The notes below the pieces were generated by a model, which saw nothing but the letters and a program-made list of their open reading frames with translations, made no database searches and was not told the origin of the DNA. A stretch of DNA of 64,000 nucleotides, taken from DASWOJ01 sp964242415 (GTDB lineage: Bacteria; Pseudomonadota; Alphaproteobacteria; Acetobacterales; Acetobacteraceae). The DNA is taken from NCBI GenBank assembly GCA_964242415.1, contig CAXTAT010000005.1, forward strand, positions 146,381 to 210,380. The letters are read 5' to 3'. The position numbers were made by a program, and so were the translations under genes. Of this stretch, positions 36,280 through 45,367 are shown piece by piece (the first letter of the stretch is position 1; the number at the start of each line of letters is the position of its first letter).

Positions 36280-37341
36280 TCACGCCGCGTCGAATGGCGA
36301 CACCCCATCCAGCCGCCGCCAATGGCTCGGCTTCACCCCCGCGCGCTGCATCAGGTCGCCAAACGCCCAGAACACCGGCATCCGCCGCTGCCCCAGCGCC
36401 TCGATGGCCCAGACATCCAGCCCGGTCCACGGCAGGAACGGGTTGCGCCGCCCGCTGGCCCACACTTCGACCCGGCGCGACGCCCGGCTGCTCTCCCCGC
36501 GCGCATGGAACCCATAGGTATCCGCCACCACCAGGGTGTTCGCCGGCACCGCAAAGGCGTGCGGCTGCGGCAGCCCCAGGGCGGACAGCCCGGACGGCTC
36601 GATGCGGAACGAGCCGCGCCGGGTCAGGCGGTCCGGCTGCTCGGCCATGCCCAGGCTCATCCGCCGCTCCCACGCCAGCCGCTCCGGCGTGACACGGTGC
36701 GACCCCGGCACGTAAGTGAACGGCCCCTCATCGGCGGCCACGTCGGTCAGGAACAGCCAAGCCTTCACCGTAGGGTGAAAGGTATCCGCATGCAGGGCGC
36801 ATTGCGGATCGTCCGGCCCGGAGCGGGCGTGGCTGAGGATGGTCTGCACGTAGGTGATCGGCTCGGCGTCGAAGCTGCCGGCATAGCGGATCAGCCCGCG
36901 CCACTCCGGCAATCCAAGCAGCCGCCGCACAGCCGGCATCGCGTCCAGCGCCCCAGGGTCCAGCGCCACGCGGCGGGTGGCCGCATTGCCCTGGATGGTC
37001 TCCCGCATCGGGCCGCGATACGCCTCCACCTGCGCCCGCAGCGCCGCGAAGTGCTCGGGCGGCAGGAAGTCCGCCTTGGCGATCACCCCGTCGCGGTCGA
37101 ACACCGCCCGGTCGGCGTCCGACAGCCCGCGGGCCAGGCGGCGGCGGCGGCTGGCGGCCAATCGTGCAGCCAGCGCCACGCGCCCGGCATGCAGCCCGCG
37201 CTGGTTCAGCCGCTGGCTGCCAATCAGCGGGTTGTCCATGAACGACTTGGCCCCAGTCAGCAACTGCGCCGCCCACAGCGGCGACAGCGCCGCCTGCCGG
37301 ACCAGGGAGGCCGCGCGCAGGCGGCCAGCTTCGTTTGCCAT
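36280..37341 (-). CDS. Phytanoyl-CoA dioxygenase family protein
   Basis: Fe(II)/2-oxoglutarate-dependent oxygenase of 353 aa. The metal triad is suggested by His184/Asp186 (ALHADTFHP) and a distal His in YGFHARGESSRASRRVEVW, where the following Arg residues would hold 2-oxoglutarate. The middle segment FLTDVAADEGPFTYVPGSH is typical of PhyH. No pathway partners are adjacent, so the substrate is unknown. It is divergent from the MFS gene. Confidence 0.85.
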   Translation of the reverse strand: MANEAGRLRAASLVRQAALSPLWAAQLLTGAKSFMDNPLIGSQRLNQRGLHAGRVALAARLAASRRRRLARGLSDADRAVFDRDGVIAKADFLPPEHFAALRAQVEAYRGPMRETIQGNAATRRVALDPGALDAMPAVRRLLGLPEWRGLIRYAGSFDAEPITYVQTILSHARSGPDDPQCALHADTFHPTVKAWLFLTDVAADEGPFTYVPGSHRVTPERLAWERRMSLGMAEQPDRLTRRGSFRIEPSGLSALGLPQPHAFAVPANTLVVADTYGFHARGESSRASRRVEVWASGRRNPFLPWTGLDVWAIEALGQRRMPVFWAFGDLMQRAGVKPSHWRRLDGVSPFDAA

Positions 37342-37508
37342 ATCGTGTGCATCCCGGTGCCGTAGTCGACTCCGCCAGGTTGATACCGGGTTCCAGGGCG
37401 CGCTGGCCAGGCGTCATCCGAAGACGTGAACGCCTTCCCATCCCGGACCAATCCAGCGCATGGTGTCGGGAAAATACCGCGGCTGCCCGGCCGCCAGGGG
37501 GAGGAAGC

Positions 37509-38834
37509 ATGGACAACGTCGCCGGCCGCGCGCAGCCAGCCTCGAAGATCGCCACAGTGCTGCGCGTCACCAGCGGCAATTTTCTGGAGATGTTCGACTT
37601 TTTCCTGTTCGGCTTCTACGCCACCTACATCGCCAAGGCGTTCTTCCCCGGCGACAACGAAGTCACCAATTTGCTGCTGACGTTCATGACGTTCGGCGCC
37701 GGCTTCCTGATGCGCCCGCTCGGGGCCGTCATCCTAGGCGCCTACATCGACCGCATCGGCCGCCGCCGCGGGCTGATCCTGACCCTGATGATCATGGCCT
37801 CCGGCACGGTGCTGATCGCCTTCGTGCCGGGCTACGCCACCATCGGGCTGGTGGCGCCGGTGCTGGTGCTGATCGGACGCCTGCTGCAAGGCTTCTCCGC
37901 CGGTGTCGAGCTGGGCGGGGTGTCGGTTTACCTGTCCGAAATGGCGACGCCGGGCAACAAGGGCTTCTACGTCGCCTGGCAGTCGGGCAGCCAGCAGGTG
38001 GCGGTCATGGTCGCCGCCGCCATCGGCTACGTGCTGAACCAGGCCCTCGCCCCGGCGGAGATCGGGAGTTGGGGATGGCGCATCCCGTTCATCATCGGCT
38101 GCATGATCGTGCCGTTCCTGTTCTACATCCGCAGCAGCCTGCAGGAGACCGAGGAGTTCCTCGCCCGCCCGCACCGCCCCAGCCTGGGGGAGATCGCCCG
38201 CTCCCTGGTGACCAACTGGGGGATCGTGCTGCTGGGCATGCTGATGGTGGCGATGACCACGATCTCGTTCTACTTCATCACCGTCTATACCCCCACCTTC
38301 GGCAAGACGGTCCTGCACCTGACCGAGACCGACAGCCTGGTCGTCACGTTCTGCGTCGCGGTGTCCAACTTCATCTGGCTGCCGGTGATGGGCGCGCTGT
38401 CGGACCGGGTCGGGCGCAAGCCGCTGCTGCTGCTGTTCAGCGGGCTGACGCTGGTGACCGCCTACCCGGCGCTGGCGTGGCTCGCGGGGGACGTGACGTT
38501 CCCGCACATGCTGATCGTGCTGCTGTGGCTGTCGTTCCTGTATGCCAGCTACAACGGCGCGATGGTGGTGGCGCTGACCGAGGTGGTGCCCGTGGCGGTG
38601 CGGACGGCCGGCTTCTCGCTGGCCTACTCGCTGGCGACGGCGGTGTTCGGCGGGTTCACCGCGGCGATTGCGACGGCGCTGATCGACTGGACCGGCAACC
38701 GGGCAGCGCCGGGAATTTGGATGGCGTTCGGCGGCGCCTGCGGGCTGCTGGCGACGATGCTGATCTACCGCGGCAGCAGCATCGAGCGGCGGGCGTTGGC
38801 GGAGCACCATGCGGCGCGGGAGATCGGCGCGTGA
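37509..38834 (+). CDS. MFS transporter, metabolite:H+ symporter (citrate/tricarballylate-like)
   Basis: Twelve-helix permease of 441 aa in the MHS family. Signatures: GNFLEMFDFFLFGFYATYIA in helix 1, the loop motifs GAYIDRIGRRRGLIL and GALSDRVGRKPLLLL, and GRLLQGFSAGVELGGVSVYL. These resemble citrate and tricarballylate symporters. The ATG at 37509 has GGGAGGAAG upstream. It overlaps the next gene by GTGA and heads a three-gene operon. Confidence 0.88.
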   Translation: MDNVAGRAQPASKIATVLRVTSGNFLEMFDFFLFGFYATYIAKAFFPGDNEVTNLLLTFMTFGAGFLMRPLGAVILGAYIDRIGRRRGLILTLMIMASGTVLIAFVPGYATIGLVAPVLVLIGRLLQGFSAGVELGGVSVYLSEMATPGNKGFYVAWQSGSQQVAVMVAAAIGYVLNQALAPAEIGSWGWRIPFIIGCMIVPFLFYIRSSLQETEEFLARPHRPSLGEIARSLVTNWGIVLLGMLMVAMTTISFYFITVYTPTFGKTVLHLTETDSLVVTFCVAVSNFIWLPVMGALSDRVGRKPLLLLFSGLTLVTAYPALAWLAGDVTFPHMLIVLLWLSFLYASYNGAMVVALTEVVPVAVRTAGFSLAYSLATAVFGGFTAAIATALIDWTGNRAAPGIWMAFGGACGLLATMLIYRGSSIERRALAEHHAAREIGA

Positions 38835-39655
38835 CGCCCCAGCGGCAGGCGGCGGCGCTTGGCCTGGCGGCGCTGCTGCTGGCCGGCGTCGCCCAGGCGG
38901 CAAGCGCCCAGGAGGCACAAGCACAGGCGGCGGGAACACATGCCGCCGAGGTCCACGTCGTCAGCTCCGGCGGCTTCGCAGCAGCCTACAAGGTGCTGCT
39001 GCCAGGCTTCGAGCACGCCACCGGCGACCAGGTCAGCACCGCCTGGGGTCCGTCCATGGGCAAGACCATCGACGCCGTGCCCGCCCGCCTGGCCCGGCAC
39101 GAACCCATCGACGTGCTGATCATGGTCGGCTACGCCCTCGACGACCTGGCCGCCCAGGGCATCGTCGTGCCCGGCAGCCGCGTCCCGCTCGCCCAGTCCG
39201 GCATCGGCGTAGTGGTGCGCGCCGGCGCGCCGCATCCCGACATCAGCAGCGCCGCCGCGCTCCGCCAGGCGCTATTGAACGCCAAGTCCATCGCCTACTC
39301 CGACAGCGCCAGCGGCGTCTACATCGAGACCACCATGTTCAAGCGCCTGGGCATCGAGCCGCAGATGGCCGGCAAGGCCCGCATGATCCCCGCCGAGCCG
39401 GTCGGCGCCGTCGTGGCGCGCGGCGAGGCCGAGATCGGCTTCCAGCAAATGAGCGAACTGAAGCCGATCGGCGGCATCGACCTGGTAGGGCCGCTGCCGC
39501 CAGAGTTGCAGCAGGTGACGGTGTTCTCCGCCGGGATGCTGGCCTCGGCGCCTGACCCGGCGGAGGCGCGGGCGCTGATCGCCTACCTGGCCTCCCCCGC
39601 CGCCGCCGCGGCGATCACCGACAGCGGCATGGAACCCCTGGGGTCGCCACATTGA
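38831..39655 (+). CDS. Orphan periplasmic substrate-binding protein (ModA-like fold)
   Basis: A 274 aa protein. A signal peptide (AAALGLAALLLAGVAQAASA) is followed by a type II binding fold: EVHVVSSGGFAAAYKVLLPGFEHATGD and VDVLIMVGYALDDL-like blocks, then EIGFQQMSELKPIGGIDLVG. Such proteins are often labelled molybdate-binding, but there is no ModBC here and the context is an MFS permease and an SDR, so an organic-acid role is more likely. GTG start, coupled at both ends. Confidence 0.8.
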   Translation: MTPQRQAAALGLAALLLAGVAQAASAQEAQAQAAGTHAAEVHVVSSGGFAAAYKVLLPGFEHATGDQVSTAWGPSMGKTIDAVPARLARHEPIDVLIMVGYALDDLAAQGIVVPGSRVPLAQSGIGVVVRAGAPHPDISSAAALRQALLNAKSIAYSDSASGVYIETTMFKRLGIEPQMAGKARMIPAEPVGAVVARGEAEIGFQQMSELKPIGGIDLVGPLPPELQQVTVFSAGMLASAPDPAEARALIAYLASPAAAAAITDSGMEPLGSPH

Positions 39656-40437
39656 TCACCGGCGCGAGGTCCCCCGTCCCGCTGGACCTATCGGGCCTGC
39701 GGGTCGCGATCACCGCCGGCGCGGGCGGGATCGGCCGCGTCATGGCGGACAGCTTCGCGGCCTGTGGCGCAGCGCTGTTCGTGTCCGACGTGGACGAGGC
39801 CGGGCTGGCCGCCTGCGGCCATCCCGGGATGCGGGCGGACGCGGGCAAGCTGGCCGACCTGGAGGCGTTCATGGACGCCGCCCTATCCGTGCTGGGCGGC
39901 CTGGACGTGCTGGTGAACAACGCTGGGATCGCCGGGCCGACCGCGCGCGTGGAGGACGTGACCCCGGCCGATCTCGACGCCGTGCTGCAGGTGGACCTGG
40001 CGGCGATGTTCCACTGCGCCCGCCGGGCCGTCCCGGCGCTGCGGCAGTCCGGCGGCGGCAGCATCGTCAACCTCAGCAGCGCCGCGGGGAAGTTCGGCTT
40101 CCCGCTGCGCAGCCCCTACAGCGCCGTGAAGTGGGGCGTGGTGGGCTTCACCCGCACCCTGGCGATGGAGCTGGGGCCGGACGGCATCCGGGTCAACGCG
40201 ATCCTGCCCGGCCTGGTGGACGGCCCGCGCATCCGCTCGGTGCTGCACAACAAGGCGGTGGCGACCGGCGTGGGCGACAACGAACAAACCGAGCGGACGC
40301 TGGCCACGGTGAACCTGCGCTGCTTCGTGACGCAGCAGGACATCGCCAACATGGCGCTCTACCTATGCAGCCCCTTCGGCGCGACCATCAGCGGCCAAGC
40401 CATCAGCGTGGACGGCGGCCTAGAGGGCCTAACCTAG
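39652..40437 (+). CDS. Short-chain dehydrogenase/reductase
   Basis: NAD(P)-dependent Rossmann oxidoreductase, 261 aa. Cofactor motif TAGAGGIGR (a TGxxxGIG variant), LVNNAGIAGP, active-site Ser in IVNLSSAAGKFG and YSAVK for the Tyr/Lys pair. The TTG at 39652 overlaps the binding-protein stop by 4 bp. The cotranscribed transporter and binding protein suggest oxidation of an imported hydroxy acid, which is inference. Confidence 0.9.
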   Translation: MITGARSPVPLDLSGLRVAITAGAGGIGRVMADSFAACGAALFVSDVDEAGLAACGHPGMRADAGKLADLEAFMDAALSVLGGLDVLVNNAGIAGPTARVEDVTPADLDAVLQVDLAAMFHCARRAVPALRQSGGGSIVNLSSAAGKFGFPLRSPYSAVKWGVVGFTRTLAMELGPDGIRVNAILPGLVDGPRIRSVLHNKAVATGVGDNEQTERTLATVNLRCFVTQQDIANMALYLCSPFGATISGQAISVDGGLEGLT

Positions 40438-40438
40438 C

Positions 40439-40596
40439 TCCTTCTCCCTCTCCCTCCGGAAGAGGGCCGGGGTGAGGGAAGCGGCAAGCGCCAACCCTCG
40501 CCCAGACAGGAAGCAAGCTCCGCCCTTTCGCGGCCGGGTCAGGCCCTTGCGGCCCCCCTCACCCCAACCCCCTCCCAAAGCGGGAGAGGAAGCAGC
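40439..40596. repeat. Family-1 palindromic intergenic repeat
   Basis: Left arm 40439-40478 (one mismatch, CCCTCCGGAAGAGGG) behind the plus-strand SDR; right arm 40553-40596 (CCCCTCACCCCAACCCCCTC, then AAAGCGGGAGAGGAAGCAGC) behind the convergent SDR. About 158 bp, filling the whole gap. Confidence 0.75.
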
Positions 40597-40602
40597 ACCG
40601 AG

Positions 40603-41382
40603 TCAATCCACCGCCGGAGACCCGGCAGTAACGCCCCCATCGATCACGATGGTCTGCCCCGTCATGAACCGCCCGGCCGCCCCAGCCAGGAACACCGCCG
40701 CACCGGCAATCTCATCCGGCTCGCCAATCCGCTGCAGCGGCGTATCGCGCGTGCGGCGCCGCAGGTTCTCCGGGTCCTCCCACAGCGCACGGGCAAAATC
40801 GGTGCGCACCAGGCCCGGCACGATGCAGTTGGCGCGTATGCCGCGCGGCCCCCACTCGCACGCCAGGTTGCGCACCATCTGCATGTCGGCCGCCTTGCTG
40901 ATCCCATAGGTGCCGATGCTGGTCGATCCGCGCAGCCCGGCGATGCTCGACACCACCGTCACCGACCCCTCCCCCCGCTCGGCCATGCCTGGCAGCACCA
41001 TGTTGGCCAGCCAATGGTTGCTGCGGACGTTGCTCCCCATGATGCGGTCCCAAGCATCGTCCGGGATGGTGCTCGACGGCCCGAAATGCGGGTTGACCGC
41101 CGCATTGCACACCAGCGCATCGATGCGCCCCCAAGCCGCAAGCGTCTGCCCCACCAGCGCCTGCAGCTCCTCCTTCCGGCCGATGTTGCAAGGGATCACC
41201 AGCGCCTCGCCACCCTGGGCGCGGATGCCCTCCGCCACCGCCTCGCACGCCTCCGCCTTGCGGGAGCTGACGACGACGCGGGCGCCGTGCTGGGCCATGC
41301 GCTCGGCGATGGCCCGGCCGATCCCCTTGCTGCTGCCGGTAATGACCGCCACCTGGCCGGTCAGGTCGAACAGGGTGGGCAT
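40603..41382 (-). CDS. Short-chain dehydrogenase/reductase
   Basis: SDR of 259 aa with ITGSSKGIGRAIAERMA (cofactor), VCNAAVNPHFG (variant NNAG), VVSSIAGLRG (Ser) and YGISKAADMQM (Tyr/Lys). The C-terminus has the FMTGQTIVIDGGVTAG motif of classical SDRs. It is convergent with another SDR and divergent from uppP. The substrate is unknown. Confidence 0.9.
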   Translation of the reverse strand: MPTLFDLTGQVAVITGSSKGIGRAIAERMAQHGARVVVSSRKAEACEAVAEGIRAQGGEALVIPCNIGRKEELQALVGQTLAAWGRIDALVCNAAVNPHFGPSSTIPDDAWDRIMGSNVRSNHWLANMVLPGMAERGEGSVTVVSSIAGLRGSTSIGTYGISKAADMQMVRNLACEWGPRGIRANCIVPGLVRTDFARALWEDPENLRRRTRDTPLQRIGEPDEIAGAAVFLAGAAGRFMTGQTIVIDGGVTAGSPAVD

Positions 41383-41494
41383 GGCAGTCTCCTAATGCTG
41401 GCCGAGCGGTCTCCGCCGCACCCTGCCGCCATGTTGCCGCCTTGCCAAGCCGGGCGTGTTCCGGCAGGGGAGGCCGACGCTTCAGGAGCACGAC

Positions 41495-42355
41495 ATGGAC
41501 ACGCTGCAGGCCATCGGCATCGCCATCTTGCAAGGGGCCACCGAGCTGTTCCCGATCAGCAGCCTCGGCCACGCCGTCGTGCTGCCTGCCGTGCTCGGCT
41601 GGAACCTCGATCAGCGTGCGCCCGAGTTCCTGCCCTTCCTGGTGCTGCTGCACACCGGCACCGCCGCCGCGCTGCTGGCCTACTTCTGGCGCGACTGGCT
41701 GACGCTGGGCCTCGGCGTCGTGGGCGCGGGCGGCCCGGCCCGGGTGCACGACGCCCGGCGGCTGCTGGTGCTGATCGTCATCGCCACCATCCCCGCAGTC
41801 GTCGTGGGCTACGGGCTGAACACGCTGCTGCGCTCCCTGTTCGCCGCCCCGGCCATCGCCGCCGTGTTCCTGGCCATAAACGGCGTCATGCTGTTCGCGG
41901 GCGACCGGCTGCGCGGCCGCGCCGGCGTCACCGGCACCACGCACAAGCCGCTGACCGCCATGACCTCGCTGGATGCGGCGCTGATCGGCGTGTGGCAGTG
42001 CGGCGCGCTGCTGCCGGGCATCTCGCGGTCGGGCGCCACCATCGTCGGCGGCCTGCTGCGCGGGCTGGACCACGAGGGCTCGGCGCACTTCTCCTTCCTG
42101 ATCGCCCTGCCGGTCATCGTTGGCGCCACCGTGCTGGAGGTGCCGCACCTGCTGCACGCCAGCGTGGCGCCCGGCGTGTTCCAGCAGGCGGCGCTGGCGG
42201 CAGTCGTCGCCGGCATCACGGCGCTGATCACGACGGCGGTGCTGATGCGCTACTTGCGCGGCAACGACCAGATGGCGCTCAACCCCTTCGCCATCTACTG
42301 CCTGGTGGCCGGAGTCGGCAGCGCGGCCTACCTGCTGCTGCGGCAGGCCGCCTGA
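41495..42355 (+). CDS. uppP: Undecaprenyl-diphosphatase
   Basis: BacA-type membrane phosphatase recycling undecaprenyl pyrophosphate for cell-wall synthesis; 286 aa. Catalytic motifs: GATELFPISSLGHAVVLP (Glu17 and the PISSxxH box) and PGISRSGATIVGGLLRGLDH. The ATG at 41495 has CAGGAGCACG upstream. Its stop overlaps the start of the SGNH hydrolase gene (TGATG). Confidence 0.93.
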   Translation: MDTLQAIGIAILQGATELFPISSLGHAVVLPAVLGWNLDQRAPEFLPFLVLLHTGTAAALLAYFWRDWLTLGLGVVGAGGPARVHDARRLLVLIVIATIPAVVVGYGLNTLLRSLFAAPAIAAVFLAINGVMLFAGDRLRGRAGVTGTTHKPLTAMTSLDAALIGVWQCGALLPGISRSGATIVGGLLRGLDHEGSAHFSFLIALPVIVGATVLEVPHLLHASVAPGVFQQAALAAVVAGITALITTAVLMRYLRGNDQMALNPFAIYCLVAGVGSAAYLLLRQAA

Positions 42356-43161
42356 TGCGGCTGACCCGCCGCCTGGCGACTCAATGCCTGGCGACCCGGT
42401 GCCTAGCCTTGGCCGCCCCTGCCCTGCTGCTCGGCGCCGCCGACCGGGCGCCGGTGGCCGCGCTGCCGCTGTCCCGCATGGAAACCGGCTGGTGGCGTGC
42501 CCGGCACCTGGAGAAGCTGGCCGAGATCCGTGGCCGGCGCGTCGATCTGATCTGGCTGGGCGACAGCATCACCCAGGACTGGGAACGGCGGGGACCGCCG
42601 GACTGGCAAGACTTCGCGCCGGTCTGGCAGCATTTCTACGGCGACCGCAATGCGGTGAACCTCGGCTTCAAGGGCGACAACACCGGCCACCTGCTCTGGC
42701 GGATGGCGAATGGCGAGATCGACGGCATCCAGCCCAAGGCGGCCGTGGTGCTGATCGGCGCCAACAACATGGGCCGCGTGCACTGGTCGGCGCCGCAGAC
42801 GATTGCGGGCATCGATGCGGTGGTGGACGACCTGCGGCGCCGGCTGCCCACGACGCAGGTCCTGCTGCTGGGAGTGCTGCCCAGCATACGGTCGAAATGG
42901 GTGACGCGGACGACGGATGAGGTCAACCACGGCCTGGCTACCCGCTTTGGTGGCGGCGCGGTCGCGGATGTGACCTACATGGACCTGGGTGCGCTATTCC
43001 TGCGTGACGGCCAAGTGGACCGCGCCGACTTCTTCGACGACCTGCTGGACCCGCCCGACCCGCCGCTGCACCCGTCGGTTGCGGCGCAAACCCGTATGGC
43101 CGAGGCCATTGAGCCGGCATTGGCCACGATGCTAGGCGACCGAAGCAAGGTCCGCCGCTAG
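42355..43161 (+). CDS. SGNH/GDSL-family hydrolase (secreted)
   Basis: A 268 aa protein with an N-terminal hydrophobic segment (LATRCLALAAPALLLGAA) and the four SGNH blocks: WLGDSITQDW (Ser), NLGFKGDNTG (Gly), VLIGANNMGR (Asn) and DPPLHPSVA (Asp/His). It resembles platelet-activating-factor acetylhydrolase beta/gamma-like esterases, often acting on acetylated glycans. Translational coupling to uppP hints at an envelope role. Confidence 0.88.
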   Translation: MRLTRRLATQCLATRCLALAAPALLLGAADRAPVAALPLSRMETGWWRARHLEKLAEIRGRRVDLIWLGDSITQDWERRGPPDWQDFAPVWQHFYGDRNAVNLGFKGDNTGHLLWRMANGEIDGIQPKAAVVLIGANNMGRVHWSAPQTIAGIDAVVDDLRRRLPTTQVLLLGVLPSIRSKWVTRTTDEVNHGLATRFGGGAVADVTYMDLGALFLRDGQVDRADFFDDLLDPPDPPLHPSVAAQTRMAEAIEPALATMLGDRSKVRR

Positions 43162-43249
43162 AAACTCCCTGCGCTGATTGCATCGTGGCGAGGCCGCCTC
43201 GCATAAAGCGCTTTTGCCTCAAACTGGTGCCGCCCCAAGCAGCCTTGCC

Positions 43250-43347
43250 GCCGCAACCCACCTACGGCGCGGCAATCCAGGCGACAAGCAACCCGCTCAC
43301 AACCCTGAACCGCCATGCCGCAAGTGCGCCTCGCAATGACGAGATGC
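43250..43347. repeat. Family-2 palindromic repeat, copy 1 in the 43.2-43.8 kb gap
   Basis: GGCGCGGCAATCCAGG on the left and the inverted arm ATGCCGCAAGTGCGCCTCGC-AATGACG on the right. The 606 bp gap 43162-43767 holds two such elements and no coding sequence I can support. Confidence 0.55.
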
Positions 43348-43437
43348 CCTTAAACGTCAGGCCCTGGCAAAATCGCCACGCCCGTCAAGCAAACCTGGTA
43401 TCAACGGCCCTTACGCCCGCGCATCAACTAAGCCACC

Positions 43438-43546
43438 GTCATTGCGAGCCGCCCTCGCGGCGCGGCAATCCAGGAGGGCACAGGCCGCAAGTTCAATCTT
43501 GCGCCCGCTGCATTGCCGCATCGCAACCGCCCCTCGCAATGACAGA
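43438..43546. repeat. Family-2 palindromic repeat, copy 2 in the 43.2-43.8 kb gap
   Basis: Best-preserved copy: left arm GTCATTGCGAGCCGCC...CGGCGCGGCAATCCAGG, right arm CATTGCCGCATCGCAACC...CCCTCGCAATGACAG. About 109 bp end to end. Confidence 0.7.
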
Positions 43547-43767
43547 CGGGGCAATGCCAAACCAGGGGACAGGTGAACCGGCCAAGGCGAGAACCCATTG
43601 GCCTCGCAATGCCTGCTCACCGACAAAAAGCTAAGCTGCCTCGCCCAGCCTGGCTCGCAGGTACGCGCGAAGCCGCAATCCCGCTCCAAACGCTGACGCC
43701 ATGCCGCCCACGCCCCCCCGAACCGCAGCGACCAAAACCACGGTGCCGACGGCCGCAGCCCGCCTTG

Positions 43768-44130
43768 CTAAACCCGGAACTCCTCCACCGACTTGCCGCC
43801 CGCTTCGGCCTGGGTCAGCCAGGTCGGCTTGCGGCCCCGCCCGGACCAGGTCTGGCCGCTAGGCGAGCGGAACTTCACCGCTGCAACCTGGTGCTCCACC
43901 TTCTTGCCGCGCTTGCCTTTCTCCGGCGCCTCCCGCTCGTGGCCGAAAAGCTGGGCCGTGGTCAGCCCGATGGAGGCGGCTTTCTCCTGGAACTCGGCCA
44001 TCAGGCTTTGCCGGGCCTCCTCCAGCTTGCCGGTGCGCTCCTGCTCGGCCAACTTGATGAGTTCCTCCAATTCCGTGTAGTTCAGTCCTGATACCATCTT
44101 GCGAAGCTTGTCGCTTGCCGAATCGACCAT
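43768..44130 (-). CDS. H-NS family nucleoid-associated protein
   Basis: A 120 aa protein: N-terminal oligomerisation helices (LRKMVSGLNYTELEELIKLAEQER) and the C-terminal DNA-binding motif KFRSPSGQTWSGRGRKPTWL. H-NS/HvrA-like proteins silence AT-rich acquired DNA. The ATG at 44130 is favoured over one at 44163 because AGGGGG lies 7 nt upstream of it. It stands alone, in a lower-GC accessory stretch. Confidence 0.9.
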   Translation of the reverse strand: MVDSASDKLRKMVSGLNYTELEELIKLAEQERTGKLEEARQSLMAEFQEKAASIGLTTAQLFGHEREAPEKGKRGKKVEHQVAAVKFRSPSGQTWSGRGRKPTWLTQAEAGGKSVEEFRV

Positions 44131-44490
44131 TTCGGTGCCCCCTGCTGTGTGTTGCGAAACCATTGGAGGTTTTGCCGCGGGATTGCAAGAGTCCTTTTGA
44201 CGGAAAGGCAAACCTTTGCCGTGCCGTTCAGCCGTTGTCGCCCGCAATGCCAGCAGCGTCGGACGGCGACGCAATGATTTGACCGCCGCACGAAGGCCGC
44301 GGAACAGCGACGCCTTCAAGTGGCCCCGCATCGGCGTCCCGCCCTGTCAACTCGAACAGCACCGCCACGGCGTACACCACTTCACGTTCCGCCGCACAAC
44401 CCAGGCGCGAGGATTACCAACCCTATGAAAGCGGACTTTGAAGTCGCCCGGAATTGAACGCGCAATTCGAGCCGAACAGACCGGAGCCCA
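44131..44490. other. Gap upstream of the H-NS-like gene
   Basis: About 360 bp with no credible gene. AT-rich patches (TTTGACGGAAAGGCAAACC near 44195-44215) may hold the H-NS-like promoter, but I cannot define boxes. Confidence 0.3.
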
Positions 44491-44979
44491 TCACAGCCAC
44501 CACGGGGTCCGTCGTGCGCTCCACATCCTGTCGGCTTCCCCGCGGTCCCGCGTGACCGTCCGGCGCAGATGGGCCAATTCATGCGCGAACACCGCGACCA
44601 ACCGCCAGAAATCCTCCAGGATGGCTGCATCGTAGGTCATGAGGGCAGCATTACGCTTACGCCTCTCATCCATGCCAAACGCGCCGGCGGCGATGGGCTG
44701 GTCGCCTTGCACGCTGACCAGCGTTCCCAAACGCAAATCCGGCTCGTCCGGCTGCGCCACCAAGTGGCGCCCCCACTCGGCCATGTCGGCATGGCGCCTC
44801 ACCTGGCCAAACATTTGCGGGGCCTTTGGGTGCCTGATGCCTCGGTCAGCGAAAAGAACTGCCTGTTCGGCACCACCAGCGGTCCGCCACGTCCTCTCCA
44901 AGCAAACAGCAAGCCCCAGGCTTCGAAGCGTCAAGCCTCCCGCATAGGCTCCAAGGGCCGCATCCGGGGCCGTAACCAA
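44491..44979 (-). CDS. Hypothetical protein with HExxH motif
   Basis: I do not recognise the family. A TTG at 44979 preceded by GGAGGAGAGG gives 162 aa. Near the C-terminus FWRLVAVFAHELAHLRR carries a zincin-type HELAH, as in ImmA/IrrE-like metallopeptidases, but no third ligand is evident and the protein stops ~28 residues later. It could be a small metallopeptidase, a truncated one, or chance coding. A longer frame to 45093 runs into repeat sequence. Confidence 0.4.
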   Translation of the reverse strand: MVTAPDAALGAYAGGLTLRSLGLAVCLERTWRTAGGAEQAVLFADRGIRHPKAPQMFGQVRRHADMAEWGRHLVAQPDEPDLRLGTLVSVQGDQPIAAGAFGMDERRKRNAALMTYDAAILEDFWRLVAVFAHELAHLRRTVTRDRGEADRMWSARRTPWWL

Positions 44980-45079
44980 GTCATGCCTCTCCTCCCTGCA
45001 ACCGCGCAGAGAACAGGCGCAACGGCGCCCACGGGCCGTAACAGGCACAGCCGCCGCACACGGCACACGAACGCCGCCT

Positions 45080-45115
45080 GCCCCCTCCCTCATCAGGAGA
45101 AGGAAGCAGCAGGTC
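45080..45115 (-). repeat. Single right arm of a family-1 repeat
   Basis: CCCCCTCCCTCATCAGGAG then AAGGAAGCAGCAGG, the right-arm form of the family-1 element. It lies about 50 bp downstream of the 3' end of the minus-strand tRNA-Thr, in the same orientation relative to the transcript as other right arms. Confidence 0.45.
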
Positions 45116-45167
45116 CAGGTCTCATGCTATTGTCGTTGCGCCGCAGGCGGAGCGGCCCGCCAGGGGA

Positions 45168-45242
<75 letters not shown>

Positions 45243-45367
45243 GACGCCGCGGGCTATAGCCCGGCCCTGCCGTCCGGCGCAAGCGTCTGCAATGGCGCAC
45301 CCGGCCCAGCGCCTGCCCAGGAGGCCGAGCAGCCTGCACCCCCCATGACCCTACGCCGAAGCCGTCA

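Noticed and set aside
38831..39655. Molybdate transporter component modA
   Set aside because: Fold resembles ModA, but there is no modB/modC and it is coupled to an MFS permease and an SDR.
44382..44630. A small minus-strand gene overlapping the HExxH frame
   Set aside because: Arg/Trp/Ser-rich translation without a ribosome binding site or family pattern; it looks like an out-of-frame shadow.
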